A stretch of 64,000 nt of DNA from Kerstersia sp052103615 (lineage in GTDB: Bacteria; Pseudomonadota; Gammaproteobacteria; Burkholderiales; Burkholderiaceae_B): positions 1 through 64,000 of the forward strand of contig NZ_JBQEKA010000001.1 of the NCBI RefSeq assembly GCF_052103615.1. The letters are read 5' to 3'. Positions 15,881 to 25,526 of this stretch are shown here, piece after piece. Below the pieces are notes generated by a model. That model saw nothing but the letters and a program-made list of their open reading frames with translations, was not told where the DNA came from and did not search any database. Each line of letters opens with the position of its first letter. Position 1 is the stretch's first letter. Both the position numbers and the translations under genes were made by a program.

Positions 15881-18420
15881 AGCAACTCCTTGGGCTTGAG
15901 TGCATCCGTGGGCTCCGCATCGCTGATTTCCACGACGACATGACATTGCTGATGCTCAGCATTGCCCCATTTCACCGTCAGTGGCGTCGTTTCACGCAGG
16001 CCCGTCAGCCAGGTCCGGCCTACCGGCCCGACAATCCCGATCTGATCACCATCGGATTTCAACAACATCGCGCCGAACGGCACCACTCCCTCCGCGGTTC
16101 TCAATGCCAGCAGCAATGTCTTGCCTTCTTCGGTATCGAATTCGGCCACGACCACCGCGCCGGCAGTGGGCACCACCGTCTGAACGTTCTGCCGCAGCAC
16201 CACATCTTCTGCGCGATAACCGGGTTCCAGTGAAATGCGGTTTTCCCGATAGGGCGTGGCATAGGGCAGCAAGGCCCGTCCCGCCCCATTGGTCTTCACG
16301 CCCGGATAGTTCTCTACCACAACACCGGCAGCGCCCTTGGCATCCACGATCACAGCCGTTTCATTCATGGATTGCCCCAGCAGAATGCCCTTGCTGTCCG
16401 CCAGGAAAGCGCCGCTGACTTCCACTTGCGAGGTCGAAGAATTGTGACTGTAACCATGGCTGACGTTCACTGCGCCCACCGGACCGGAATGAGAAATCGA
16501 CCCATAGCCGTCATGGCGGAAATGGCCGTCATCACGCCCTATCCCTGCTCTGACCGAATACGACGTCGAGAAATCATCCGTCAGCACGCCGTTGAGAGAA
16601 GCCTGCTGCTGCACGCCGCCATTCCCCGAGCTATGCGCCAACGAATAGCCCGCCGTATGCATCCCGCTGGCGAACGGAATCGTCAGCTGCAACATGACCT
16701 GGTTACTGCGCTTCTGCCAGGGATCTTTCTGCAGATCGTAAGAAAGGTAATACGAGATATCGCGGTAGGCCCCGCCATACCCGAACCGGAAAGTCGTGCT
16801 GTGGCCCGACAAATTATGGAAACTGGTGCGGTAAGCGTTCACACTGAAGTGCCCATAGGAACCAAGATTCTGGCCGATGGACAACTGGTATTCCTGCGAG
16901 CGCCGCGCGCCATAGTAATAATCGGGCCGCCAGCTGATTTTTTCCTGCATGGCATCGTTCAAACTGCGATAGCCGGATGAGGTATAGCGGTAGCCGATCA
17001 TACGGATATCGGTCCCGGTGCTGGCCACGATTTTCGAATACTGCAGCCGGAAGGCATTGCCGCTATGCGTTTCGCTGCGCAGGACTTCAGAGCGCGCATG
17101 CGTGAAGTCCGAAGAAATGGCCCCCATGTCTTCCAGGTTGAATGCCAGCCCCATGGAGCCGGCGTTATAGCGCTTGGCGCTGCTCCAGCCCCCATAGACC
17201 GTCACACCGCTCAACAAGCCATACCCAAAAGTTCCCTGCGCCATCCAGGGACGTTCCGAGTTGCCCACGCCATGCCGGTATTCACCTGCCAGAACGCTGT
17301 AGTTCCAGACACCTTCACGCACCATATCCGGCACACTGGCATAGGGCTGGATATAACGTGAAATCTGGCCATCGGCTTCCTGTACTTCAACCTCCAGGTC
17401 GCCCCCGCCTGTCGTGGAATACAAATCGCTGATAACAAAAGGCCCTGGCGGTACAAACGCCGTATAAACCACGAAACCGTTCTGCCGGATGGTCACGCGC
17501 GCATTGCTGGATGCCATGCCATGCACAGTAGGCGCATAGCCGCGCTGGCTGTCCGGCCGCATGCCCTCATCGGAAAATACCTGAACCCCGCGAAAACGCG
17601 TGGAGCCAAAAGCCGAGGACGGCGTCACGCTATCGCCCAAGCGCACTCGCGCCATCCACGGCGTAATATCGCGCTCGGCATAGACCTCGCTCATGTCGAA
17701 GTGGCCTTCCCCGTTGCTGTGGTAATAGTTCATCAGAGCGCGGACACGCCAGGCGCCGAGATTGAGGCCGCTGCGGACTGAAGCAAACGTGGAATTGAAA
17801 GTATTGTCCCCCCAATCGCCCTTGTTCTTGCCGTGCTGGTAATTCACACGGTAGGAAGTCCAGAACACGTTCTCACCCGGATTCCAGAGGGACGGGGAAA
17901 CGTAGCCGCGGGGCTCACGCGGCAAGGCCGCCTGGGGAATGCTGATTGCCAGCAGATTGTCTTCCACCCGATAGACCACCGAGGTGTCCGGCAGGACAGA
18001 AGCAAGATCGACACAGTCGTCCGCCGCCATGGCTTCCACCGAAGGGAAAGCAGCCACGGCGAAGCCCAGCTCTTCCAGCAGCGCTTTGGTGATACAAGGC
18101 TGCGCGTCATCGCTGCCCTGCTGCGCCCGGAACAACACTTCACGCTGCCCGATCTCACGGCGATTGAGTTCCAGCATAACGACATGCACGCCAGGCAACA
18201 CCCGGTTGGCAAAGGAAAACACCGACAGATCGACCGTTTCGGCCCCGCCCGTGCGATGCAAAAACGCACTGTCGAACTGCGTTGCGCCTTGTGCCTGCGG
18301 CGCAGCAGGGTCTGCCTGGGCGGCCAGCGGCGCCAGCAAACAACCAAATATATAGGGCGTTACGCTTTGAACAGGCGCAAACAGCCAACCTGGGCTTGCC
18401 AGGCGCACTTGCTTTCTCAC
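15871..18420 (-). CDS. Fimbrial outer-membrane usher
   Basis: This 849-residue FimD/PapC-family usher starts with a long signal peptide (MRKQVRLASPGWLF...PLAAQAD). It continues with the N-terminal chaperone-binding domain (TQFDSAFLHRTGGAETVDLS), the barrel and plug regions (FRGVQVFSDEGMRPDSQRGYAPTV contains the conserved usher block) and the C-terminal domains (FGAMLLKSDGDQIGIVGPVG). It secretes and assembles the pilus subunits across the outer membrane. Its length is in the normal range. It begins 14 bases after the chaperone stop and overlaps the adhesin gene, so all are one transcript. Confidence 0.95.
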   Translation of the reverse strand: MRKQVRLASPGWLFAPVQSVTPYIFGCLLAPLAAQADPAAPQAQGATQFDSAFLHRTGGAETVDLSVFSFANRVLPGVHVVMLELNRREIGQREVLFRAQQGSDDAQPCITKALLEELGFAVAAFPSVEAMAADDCVDLASVLPDTSVVYRVEDNLLAISIPQAALPREPRGYVSPSLWNPGENVFWTSYRVNYQHGKNKGDWGDNTFNSTFASVRSGLNLGAWRVRALMNYYHSNGEGHFDMSEVYAERDITPWMARVRLGDSVTPSSAFGSTRFRGVQVFSDEGMRPDSQRGYAPTVHGMASSNARVTIRQNGFVVYTAFVPPGPFVISDLYSTTGGGDLEVEVQEADGQISRYIQPYASVPDMVREGVWNYSVLAGEYRHGVGNSERPWMAQGTFGYGLLSGVTVYGGWSSAKRYNAGSMGLAFNLEDMGAISSDFTHARSEVLRSETHSGNAFRLQYSKIVASTGTDIRMIGYRYTSSGYRSLNDAMQEKISWRPDYYYGARRSQEYQLSIGQNLGSYGHFSVNAYRTSFHNLSGHSTTFRFGYGGAYRDISYYLSYDLQKDPWQKRSNQVMLQLTIPFASGMHTAGYSLAHSSGNGGVQQQASLNGVLTDDFSTSYSVRAGIGRDDGHFRHDGYGSISHSGPVGAVNVSHGYSHNSSTSQVEVSGAFLADSKGILLGQSMNETAVIVDAKGAAGVVVENYPGVKTNGAGRALLPYATPYRENRISLEPGYRAEDVVLRQNVQTVVPTAGAVVVAEFDTEEGKTLLLALRTAEGVVPFGAMLLKSDGDQIGIVGPVGRTWLTGLRETTPLTVKWGNAEHQQCHVVVEISDAEPTDALKPKELLCE

Positions 18421-18434
18421 GGCAGACTCCCTAA

Positions 18435-19178
18435 TTAGTGGGCGGCGCTATCCGCCGTTCTGCTACTGGCCCCGACCGCCGGGTTAGGCCAATCAATCAC
18501 GGCGCCGTAATCATTGATGACTTTGGGAACGATGCTGAGCGCAGCGTTACTCGCCGGGCACACGCTCAATGGCAACTGCAAGGTGGCAAACGGCATGGCC
18601 ATGGCGCCACGACCAAATTCCTCGCCTTCGCCGCTGACTTCTATCGTCGAGAAGTTCACGATATAAGGCGATGTATTCTGGATCGACAGCGCGCAACCCG
18701 CCGCCCCATTGCGTTCCAGATCCCACAGCAATTGTTGCGGCCCGCGCAACCCGTCCTGAATCGCTGTCGGACGGTAGAAAAACTTGATGCGGGTGCGCGT
18801 TGCAATGCTCAGGGTGTTGTCCTCACCACTGGCTTTTTGCGGCACTTCCAGAACATTCAGCCAGAAATAGGATTCACGGTCCGGGGGCAAACCCTCGCCA
18901 ACCTTGGTAATACTCAGGCCACGCTCGGCCTGCCCGTCCATGCGGCTCAAGGGCGGCGTCACGAAAAACGGCGTGTCCATCCCGCCGTCCGGGCCTTCCA
19001 TCCAGGTCTGCATGACATAGGGGTAGTCCGTCCGGTTTGTTGCATAAATCGAAGCGTGCTTATCCTGTTCCTTCATCACCACCCGGGTATTGGAAAGCTG
19101 CACGGCGGCCTGGGCGCCCTGCGCTGCCAACAGCATTGCGGCCCCTGCAACGGCAACTACATACACAAACTTGCGCAT
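18435..19178 (-). CDS. Periplasmic fimbrial chaperone
   Basis: This 247-residue PapD/FimC-family chaperone has a signal peptide (VYVVAVAGAAMLLAAQGAQA). The family hallmarks are TRVVMKEQDKHASIYATN in strand A-C and the conserved KIKLFYRP-like segment TRIKFFYRP (about residues 127-135). It stabilises subunits by donor-strand complementation and delivers them to the usher encoded just downstream. Confidence 0.94.
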   Translation of the reverse strand: MRKFVYVVAVAGAAMLLAAQGAQAAVQLSNTRVVMKEQDKHASIYATNRTDYPYVMQTWMEGPDGGMDTPFFVTPPLSRMDGQAERGLSITKVGEGLPPDRESYFWLNVLEVPQKASGEDNTLSIATRTRIKFFYRPTAIQDGLRGPQQLLWDLERNGAAGCALSIQNTSPYIVNFSTIEVSGEGEEFGRGAMAMPFATLQLPLSVCPASNAALSIVPKVINDYGAVIDWPNPAVGASSRTADSAAH

Positions 19179-19217
19179 GGTGATCTGCTCCTAAATACGG
19201 TCTCTTCAATACGGAAC

Positions 19218-19751
19218 TCAGGAATAACTCACGGTAAACGTGGCTCTGGCTGTCAACGTTCCGGTCGTTATCGGCAAACTATCCACGACATAGCGAATCG
19301 AGAAAGGCAAAGTCGTCGTTGCCCCTTGCAGGTTGTAATTATTCGCGCTGCCGTTCATGGCAACGTCCCCGGTTACCCCCGGCAAGGTGGACGTCAGCAC
19401 CAGCGACAAACCCGTCACCGACGTCGTCAAATGCGTAGGCGACCCGGCAACATACGGCCCGGTAAAAGACACAGTCACCCGGCTGGCGGTAGAGACCGCG
19501 CAATTCGTCAGAACGATCTGAGCCGTTTTTCCGGTTGCCACGCTTTGCCCGACATGCGTAAAGGAACTCGTCCCGACATCCGGCAGCAGGATTTCCTGAC
19601 TCACACTGGACAGCACGCAAGTCGGCCCCAAAACGGACCCGGTAATCGTGATCACAGTCTGATTGATCTGGGCATGCACTTTTTCCGGCACGGCACCAAA
19701 CAGCGCCATGCCACACACGATAGGCACTGCATATCTGATGGCAATAGACAC
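19218..19751 (-). CDS. Minor fimbrial subunit
   Basis: This 177-residue pilin-like protein has a signal peptide ending near KVHA. Two cysteines about 45 residues apart (GPTCVLSS and TNCAVS) probably form the pilin disulphide, and the C-terminus TFTVSYS has the penultimate Tyr. The start is a GTG at 19751 with GGGAGGG upstream. It follows the major-pilin terminator, so it depends on read-through or a weak internal promoter. This fits a minor or adapter subunit. Confidence 0.87.
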   Translation of the reverse strand: MSIAIRYAVPIVCGMALFGAVPEKVHAQINQTVITITGSVLGPTCVLSSVSQEILLPDVGTSSFTHVGQSVATGKTAQIVLTNCAVSTASRVTVSFTGPYVAGSPTHLTTSVTGLSLVLTSTLPGVTGDVAMNGSANNYNLQGATTTLPFSIRYVVDSLPITTGTLTARATFTVSYS

Positions 19752-19789
19752 TCTGCCCTCCCAGTGACATATGACCGCCCGGCCAGTCC

Positions 19790-19829
19790 AAAAAAAGGGG
19801 CAAGACCTGCCAGTAACAGGTCTTGCCCC
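19790..19829 (-). terminator. Terminator between major pilin and the rest of the fimbrial operon
   Basis: On the minus strand a perfect 13-bp stem (GGGGCAAGACCTG / CAGGTCTTGCCCC, seven-base loop) is followed by seven T. It lies just after the major pilin stop and would make the pilin mRNA much more abundant than the downstream genes. Confidence 0.92.
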
Positions 19830-19836
19830 AACCCGA

Positions 19837-20355
19837 TTACGAGTAGGTCACCGTGTAGGTGGCGGAGGAGTTCGCGGTACCAGCCGTCACCGCCGCAGCG
19901 GTGGACTCGTAGTAAGCCTCGAACTGCAGACGGTTATCACCGTCATGCAGTTGGAAGGCGATACCCGTCGTATTACCGAACTCGACCGGCTGGCCGCCTA
20001 CGGGGCGCAGACCGATGGCGACGCCATCAGCCGTCGAGGTGTTGTCCAGCGGCAGCAGCACGCCCGAACCGTTGACGGACTCGAACAAGAAGGTGGCCGT
20101 GTCCAGGGTCGAGGTGTCGCAACCCGACAGCACGATGTCGAAGTTGCGCACCGGCGACTTCACGCCGACAGCGCTGAAGATGTTGTTGGAGATATCACCC
20201 AGCGGCACGTTGATGCTGGCGGAGTTACCCCCGATGGAGCAAGGCGACGTGGTGATATTGCCCTTGAAGAAAATTTCACCGCCATCAGCCATGGCGGTAC
20301 CAGCAGCGGAAGCCAGGCCAACGGCCAGCAGAGCGCTCAGAACGGACTTTTTCAT
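19837..20355 (-). CDS. fimA: Major fimbrial subunit (pilin)
   Basis: This 172-residue pilin has a canonical signal peptide (MKKSVLSALLAVGLASAAGT AMA-D split) followed by GGEIFFKGNITTSPCSI, the usual start of type-1-like fimbrins. The disulphide pair is in TSPCSI and LSGCDT, and the C-terminus TYTVTYS is the chaperone-recognition tail. The start at 20355 is chosen by AAGGA six bases upstream and the signal peptide. It is the first clear fimbrial gene, with a strong terminator directly behind it, consistent with being the abundant shaft protein. Confidence 0.93.
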   Translation of the reverse strand: MKKSVLSALLAVGLASAAGTAMADGGEIFFKGNITTSPCSIGGNSASINVPLGDISNNIFSAVGVKSPVRNFDIVLSGCDTSTLDTATFLFESVNGSGVLLPLDNTSTADGVAIGLRPVGGQPVEFGNTTGIAFQLHDGDNRLQFEAYYESTAAAVTAGTANSSATYTVTYS

Positions 20356-20404
20356 GTCATTTCCTTTAAGGAAAAATAGTTGACGACAAGGAGCAGTGAC
20401 GTGA

Positions 20405-20800
20405 TCACGAACCTTCGACCGCGGGCCGGCTGACGCCAGCCAGGCGTCCCAACAAGTACTGCCCCCGCCCCAGCAGCCAACTGCCAGGAACGAAAAGGCC
20501 GTACCGCAGGAGCCTGCCGCGCCAGTGCCGTGACTGCCTGACGCCAAGCGCAAACTTGACGTCTTCGATGTACCAGCCAGCCGGAATTGCAATACCGCGT
20601 GCAAAAGCTGGATAACGGCGCATCAAACGCTGACACGGAATGGCCCAGACGCGATAGCCCTGATAAACAGAAGCAGGCATCCTTTCGATGCAATAACGCG
20701 AGTCATGCACCCAATCCTGAAAGGAAATGAGATTCTGGCGCCGCAATTCATTGCAAACGATTTTGTTTGCACTGTCTTCCCACAAATGGCTAACTCGCAT
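20405..20800 (-). CDS. Unknown 131-residue basic protein
   Basis: I do not recognise this protein. The start at 20800 (MRVSHLWEDSANKI) has GGAG seven bases upstream; longer frames reach 20908. The sequence is rich in Arg, Trp and Tyr, with IVCNELRRQNLISFQDWVHD near the start and AIPAGWYIEDVKFALGVRQS in the middle. Its C-terminal half is moderately hydrophobic (RYGLFVPGSWLLGRGQYLLG). No signal peptide or long membrane helix is clear. It ends 49 bases before the pilin start on the same strand, so it may be the first gene of the fimbrial transcript. It could also be a remnant. Coding status is moderately supported by the ribosome binding site and the protein-like composition. Confidence 0.5.
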   Translation of the reverse strand: MRVSHLWEDSANKIVCNELRRQNLISFQDWVHDSRYCIERMPASVYQGYRVWAIPCQRLMRRYPAFARGIAIPAGWYIEDVKFALGVRQSRHWRGRLLRYGLFVPGSWLLGRGQYLLGRLAGVSRPAVEGS

Positions 20801-20922
20801 CTTTGATCTCCGACTGTGATCATCCACTTCATGCATCGGCGTTCCCGCCTCTGCTACCCGCCGTAATTGGACAGGCACGGCCATATTAAGCAGCACAGTT
20901 CCCTTCAACCATCAGAAAACTT

Positions 20923-22290
20923 CTAGATCAATGAATTTTTATACCTGCCAAACCTTAATTTCCGGGAAACATAAAAAGATCCCGCCAAATAAATGAAACA
21001 AATAATGACCTGAAATAACCACCCAAAATATGAAGTGGCGTCATGCAGATCACTGAAAGGCATTAAAAGTAATGCTGGCATTAATATCAGCACGCCCAGA
21101 CATGCCCTGGCACCTGCCCAATAACCTTCTTCATGCCAGGTTTGCGGCAATGCGCGTGCCGCAAACAACAGCAGCCAGCACAGCAATACGCCGTTTCCTG
21201 CCACCCCCAGGATCACTGCGCCCATGCGCAGCGGCCACAGCCAGACCAGCCCCGCGACCAAGGCGACCAGCAGTGTCGCCAGCGCGACCGCGCGCACTGG
21301 CGTTCCCCGCGCGTCCAGCGCGGCCAGCGCGGGGGGCAAGTGCCCTGCGCGTGACAGGCTGAACAGCAGACGGGCGGCCACATAGAGCTGCGCATTCAGA
21401 ACACCGGCCCCGAATAGCACCACCACAAAATAAAAAATCTCTTTCATATAAGGCACTTGTGCCATTGTCATCAGCACGACTAGCGGCGAAGGCTGCGTCG
21501 TGGAGACCTGCCATGGCACCAGCCAGACCGACGCCAGCAGCACCAGCATATAAATCACTATCATGCTGAGCCCGCCGCGAAAAAGCCGTGCGGCCCGCGT
21601 CGCTGGCGGCTCCTGCGCCTGGGCGGCACTCAGCGACAGCATCTCTACCCCCTGAAAGCTGAACAAGGCCATCAGCAACACGGAACCCAATGCAGCCAAG
21701 CTCCAATCCTCTGTAGGCCAAGAGAGTTCCGGCGGCTGTTGATAGGGCTGGATCACCCAGGCCACATAGCAGGCAACAACAACAAAACCTATAAATATCA
21801 ACAGCTTGAAATAAGAGAAAAATAGCGCCAGCCGAGAAAAAATACGGATGCCGCTCGCCTGTATCCATACCAGTCCAAAAAACAACACCCCCATGGATAC
21901 GCTGACCGGCCCGCCCCAGACCTGCGACAGGTAGCTGCCCAATACACCGATTTCGCTGCCAACGATAAGAATGAAGGCGCAGCAATAGGTCACCCTGGCG
22001 GCATAGCCGGCATAGCTGCCCAGCCTGGCCTCGATGTAGGCAGCGAATCCACTGACTGGCGCCCCCAGCCGGATCACCGCGCGCAGTTCCAATGCCAGCA
22101 GCACCATGAACCCGGCAGCCAGCGCATAACACAGCCAGAGCCAGGGCCCCGCCATAAAGCGCACCAATTGCCCGCCTTGAATCAGGCCGCCACTGATTCC
22201 CCCCCCAACCGCCATCCAGAACCAGGCCTGACGAGAAATCCCCTGGGGTAAACCCGATTCTCTCTTGATGATCGAATTAAAAGACTCCAT
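20923..22290 (-). CDS. APC-family amino acid permease
   Basis: This 455-residue inner-membrane protein has about 12 helices. The N-terminal motif FWMAVGGGISGGLIQGGQ replaces the typical 'IGGxIGTGLF'. The conserved FSFQGVEMLSLSAAQAQEP corresponds to the 'FxGxE' helix 6 motif of the AAT group. It imports an amino acid by proton symport; the substrate is not identifiable. It is transcribed toward the fimbrial genes, but about 120 bases and the unknown gene intervene. Codon use seems ordinary, but the upstream region is AT-rich. Confidence 0.88.
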   Translation of the reverse strand: MESFNSIIKRESGLPQGISRQAWFWMAVGGGISGGLIQGGQLVRFMAGPWLWLCYALAAGFMVLLALELRAVIRLGAPVSGFAAYIEARLGSYAGYAARVTYCCAFILIVGSEIGVLGSYLSQVWGGPVSVSMGVLFFGLVWIQASGIRIFSRLALFFSYFKLLIFIGFVVVACYVAWVIQPYQQPPELSWPTEDWSLAALGSVLLMALFSFQGVEMLSLSAAQAQEPPATRAARLFRGGLSMIVIYMLVLLASVWLVPWQVSTTQPSPLVVLMTMAQVPYMKEIFYFVVVLFGAGVLNAQLYVAARLLFSLSRAGHLPPALAALDARGTPVRAVALATLLVALVAGLVWLWPLRMGAVILGVAGNGVLLCWLLLFAARALPQTWHEEGYWAGARACLGVLILMPALLLMPFSDLHDATSYFGWLFQVIICFIYLAGSFYVSRKLRFGRYKNSLI

Positions 22291-22621
22291 TCTTCAGGCC
22301 CTTTATTTGTATCGTAAAGTTTCAGAATTTCATTTCACAATAATGACATAACAGACGAATCCCTCCAGCCATCACACATTGCAATTTTGTGAAAAGCCTA
22401 TGCGGCTGAATAGATAAAAAATGCCGCATCAAGAGAAACTCAATAATTTCCTTCAAACATCCATGAAAGCCTACATCGACTCACCCGAATATGGGATATC
22501 AGCAGATCGAACAATGTCTATTTTTGGCTAGCTTTTAATCTATATTGAAAAATCCAAGGCAATGAACAAATACGTCAATCAGGAATTGCCCGTTCCTGTC
22601 ACCGCAATTACCAGATAAGCG
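22291..22621. other. AT-rich gap upstream of the permease
   Basis: About 330 bases of low-GC sequence contain no convincing gene. They probably hold the permease promoter. No operator was recognised. Confidence 0.4.
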
Positions 22622-22666
22622 AAAAAAAACAGAGGGGTCTGTTTCCACAGACCCCTCTGTTTTTTT
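22622..22666. terminator. Bidirectional terminator after brnQ
   Basis: A perfect 13-bp stem (ACAGAGGGGTCTG / CAGACCCCTCTGT, six-base loop) has eight A before it and seven T after it, so it can end transcription in both directions. It lies 20 bases after the brnQ stop codon. Confidence 0.92.
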
Positions 22667-22686
22667 AACGAATCACGGCGCCGCAT

Positions 22687-23994
22687 TTACGCCCGGATAA
22701 TCGGCCCCCGCCACGCGTCCAGCACGCTCGCCAATAAGACCACCATCAGCACGGGCAGCAGCCAGGCCAAGCCCTGCGCAGCCAGCGGCAAGACAGCCAG
22801 CCAATCTGGCTGCCAATGCCCCATCCCCATGCCATCCAGCGCATGAATGGCGCCAAATACCAGTGCCACCGCCATGGCAGGCGCCACCACCCGCCCCGGC
22901 GCATGCCAGTACTTCCAGCAGAAACTGAGCGCCACCATGACGATGCAGGGGGGATAGATCGCCGCCAGTACTGGTTCCGACAATTGGATGAGTTTCGTCA
23001 GGCCCAGGTTGGAGACCAGCAAGCCAAAACCCGTGAGCAGGAAAACCAGGCGCCGGTAAGAGATCGGCAAGATCCCGCTGAAATAGTCGGCGCAAGCGCA
23101 AGTCAGCCCCACTGCTGTCACCAGGCAGGCCAGGAACATGAGAATGGCAAAGAAAGCGCTGCCCACATCGCCAAATACCGTCTGCACATACGCATGCAGC
23201 ACCGCCGCGCCATTACTCGCAGACCCGGCAATTTCATGGCTGCTCGCCCCCAGGCGGAACAGGCTCATATAGACCAAGGCCAGCCCCAGGCCGGCGGACA
23301 GCCCGGCAATAATGGCGTAACGGGTAATCAGCCGGGGCGAATCGACGCCTTTGGAACGGATGGCATTGACAATCACGATGCCGAACACAAGGGCGCCCAG
23401 CGTATCCATGGTGAGATAGCCCTTGATGAAGCCTTGAGCAAACGGCGCCGCCTGGTAAACCGGACTCGCTTCCCCCGCCATGCCCTGCGGCAACAGAAAA
23501 GCAGCCACGCCCAACACACCCAGCGCCAGAATTTTCAGGGGTGCCAGGAAACGACCCACCGTATCGAGCAATCTGCCGGGATACAGCGATACAAGCAGCA
23601 CCACCATGAAATACAGCAGCGTATAGATAAATAGCGTTAACGGCGTGTCGCCAGCCAATGGCGCGATGCCGGCTTCAAAAGACGCCGTTGCCGTTCTGGG
23701 TGTGGCAAACAAGGGGCCAACCAGCAAATAGCAGGCTGCGGCCAGTATGCCGCCTGCCGTGCGCCCTATCGGCCCGCTCAGGGCATCCATAGGGCCGCCT
23801 ACGCGCGCCAGCGCCACGATAGTTATGACCGGCAAACCGACGGCGGTGATCAGAAAACCCAATGCGGCCGTCCAGACATGCGGCCCGGCCTGCAGGCCAA
23901 TAATGGGCGGAAAAATGATGTTGCCTGCCCCGACAAACAGGGCAAAAGTCATGAAGCTTAGAGCCAGGATATCCTGGGATTTCAATGATGCCAT
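22687..23994 (-). CDS. brnQ: Branched-chain amino acid carrier BrnQ
   Basis: This 435-residue LIVCS-family Na+/H+-coupled carrier for Leu, Ile and Val starts with the family signature SFMTFALFVGAGNIIFPPIIGLQAG-type segment (residues about 12-35). About 12 hydrophobic helices follow, including SLYPGRLLDTVGRFLAPLKI and YLTMDTLGALVFGIVIVNAI. Length is normal. It is a single gene ending in a bidirectional terminator and is divergent from the SGNH lipoprotein gene. Confidence 0.94.
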   Translation of the reverse strand: MASLKSQDILALSFMTFALFVGAGNIIFPPIIGLQAGPHVWTAALGFLITAVGLPVITIVALARVGGPMDALSGPIGRTAGGILAAACYLLVGPLFATPRTATASFEAGIAPLAGDTPLTLFIYTLLYFMVVLLVSLYPGRLLDTVGRFLAPLKILALGVLGVAAFLLPQGMAGEASPVYQAAPFAQGFIKGYLTMDTLGALVFGIVIVNAIRSKGVDSPRLITRYAIIAGLSAGLGLALVYMSLFRLGASSHEIAGSASNGAAVLHAYVQTVFGDVGSAFFAILMFLACLVTAVGLTCACADYFSGILPISYRRLVFLLTGFGLLVSNLGLTKLIQLSEPVLAAIYPPCIVMVALSFCWKYWHAPGRVVAPAMAVALVFGAIHALDGMGMGHWQPDWLAVLPLAAQGLAWLLPVLMVVLLASVLDAWRGPIIRA

Positions 23995-24359
23995 CTTGGA
24001 TATGAGACCGCGTGCAATGCGGCTTGTCAGAAGTCATCGCCAGAACGGCGGCAGCACGGCGGATACCCCCGGCTCCCGCGCCTGGCAAGCTTTCCGGCAC
24101 CAGGACACAGGTCAACCGGAACGGCTGGCGCGATCATGGCACGGATCGCCGTCATGACAGGAAGCGGGAAGGGAGAATGAGGTACTGCGCGGCGGGCGAG
24201 GGTTGCAAATGTAGCACAGCGCCCCCCTCTGCCCGGCCGGCCACCCCGGCAAGAAACCCCTTGTTCCGGTGATTCCCTGTGCCCGAGGTTCAGCGTTCAA
24301 TCGGCTCTTGTCCCTGGACAGAGCGATGACCACCACAACACATCAAAGGGGAATTCCAG
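23995..24359. other. Divergent intergenic region
   Basis: This holds the promoters of brnQ (minus) and the SGNH lipoprotein (plus). I see no RNA gene or strong palindrome. The ribosome binding site of the plus-strand gene is AGGGGAA just before 24360. Confidence 0.45.
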
Positions 24360-25526
24360 ATGCGTAGTCTGACCACACTCATACTCTCGACATGCAGCGC
24401 CCTGGTACTGAGCGCATGCGGCGGCAGCGACAAGGATGACGCACCCGCCACACCCGTTGCCATCAACAGCGTCACCGTCATCGGCGACAGTTTGTCTGAT
24501 ATCGGCGCCACTGGTATCCGATATACGGTCCAAGCCGCCCAGGGCGAGCCCTACCCGCTCTGGACCGATATCATCCGCAGCCAGACGCAAGCGCCTGCGG
24601 CCTGCAGCTACTATCTGTTAAGCAGTCCGACGACCTTCAATCAAATCAGCGGCTGCACCAATTATGCGGTGGCTGGCAGCCGCATTCATGCCTCGCTGCC
24701 CGCCTCTCCTTTCCATATTCTGACGCAGATGCAACAGGCCCGCGCCATTACCGGCTCTGAAGGTTTTGACGCCGGACAGTTGCTGCTGCTCGATGGCGGC
24801 GGCAATGACGCTGCCGACCTGATCGAAGCCTATCTCGCCCTGCTGCTCAGCGCCCAGGGCACAGGCACGCCTGACCCAAGCGCCTATGCCGCCTTTCTGA
24901 CGCCGGTGCTGGGCAGTTCGGCGGTTCAGGCATGGCTGCAATCCGGCCCTCAAGGCGCGGAACATGCCGCACAAGCCTATATGCAAGCGCTGGCCCAACA
25001 GTTTTCCCATGCCATCCGGCAAGAGTTGCTGGATGCCGGCGCGCCGCGCATCGCCATCCTGAATATTCCGGATATCACGCTGACACCGCGCTTTCAACCC
25101 ATGCTGCAATGGCTCGCGGCGATGCCTGGCGGCAGCCCCGCTCTGGCCCAGCAGATGCAAACGCTGTTTCAAACCTGGGTGCGCGCTTTCAACCAGGAAC
25201 TGGCCATGGCATTCGAACACACCGATGAGGTCGTGATTATTGATGCCTTCGGCCAGTTAGGCAGGTGGGCTGAAGCCGGTGCCGATTTCGGTTTCACCGA
25301 TACCCGCCATGCCATCTGCCCGGCCGTGGACCCTGCGGCGCTGATACCTGACTATGACATCGCGCAATGCACCGACCGCTATCTTGATGCGCACGCGCCG
25401 GCTTCGCAGGGCAGCGGCTGGTGGCAAAGCTACGCCTTCGCCGATGGCTTCCACCCCTCTCCGCTGGGGCATAGAGTCATGGCACAGGCCGCCGCCGATG
25501 TCATACGCGCCAAAGGCTGGTACTGA
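24360..25526 (+). CDS. SGNH/GDSL-family esterase lipoprotein
   Basis: This 388-residue exported hydrolase has a lipoprotein signal peptide with lipobox LSAC at about residue 20, then a polar linker GGSDKDDAP. The four SGNH blocks are visible: VIGDSLSDIG (catalytic Ser), a Gly in NYAVAGSRI, GGGNDAAD (block III Asn) and DGFHPSPLGH (Asp and His). It should be anchored in the outer membrane and hydrolyse esters or lipids. Length and layout resemble the GDSL lipase/thermolabile haemolysin group. It is followed by a strong hairpin and then a second exported hydrolase gene. Confidence 0.88.
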   Translation: MRSLTTLILSTCSALVLSACGGSDKDDAPATPVAINSVTVIGDSLSDIGATGIRYTVQAAQGEPYPLWTDIIRSQTQAPAACSYYLLSSPTTFNQISGCTNYAVAGSRIHASLPASPFHILTQMQQARAITGSEGFDAGQLLLLDGGGNDAADLIEAYLALLLSAQGTGTPDPSAYAAFLTPVLGSSAVQAWLQSGPQGAEHAAQAYMQALAQQFSHAIRQELLDAGAPRIAILNIPDITLTPRFQPMLQWLAAMPGGSPALAQQMQTLFQTWVRAFNQELAMAFEHTDEVVIIDAFGQLGRWAEAGADFGFTDTRHAICPAVDPAALIPDYDIAQCTDRYLDAHAPASQGSGWWQSYAFADGFHPSPLGHRVMAQAAADVIRAKGWY

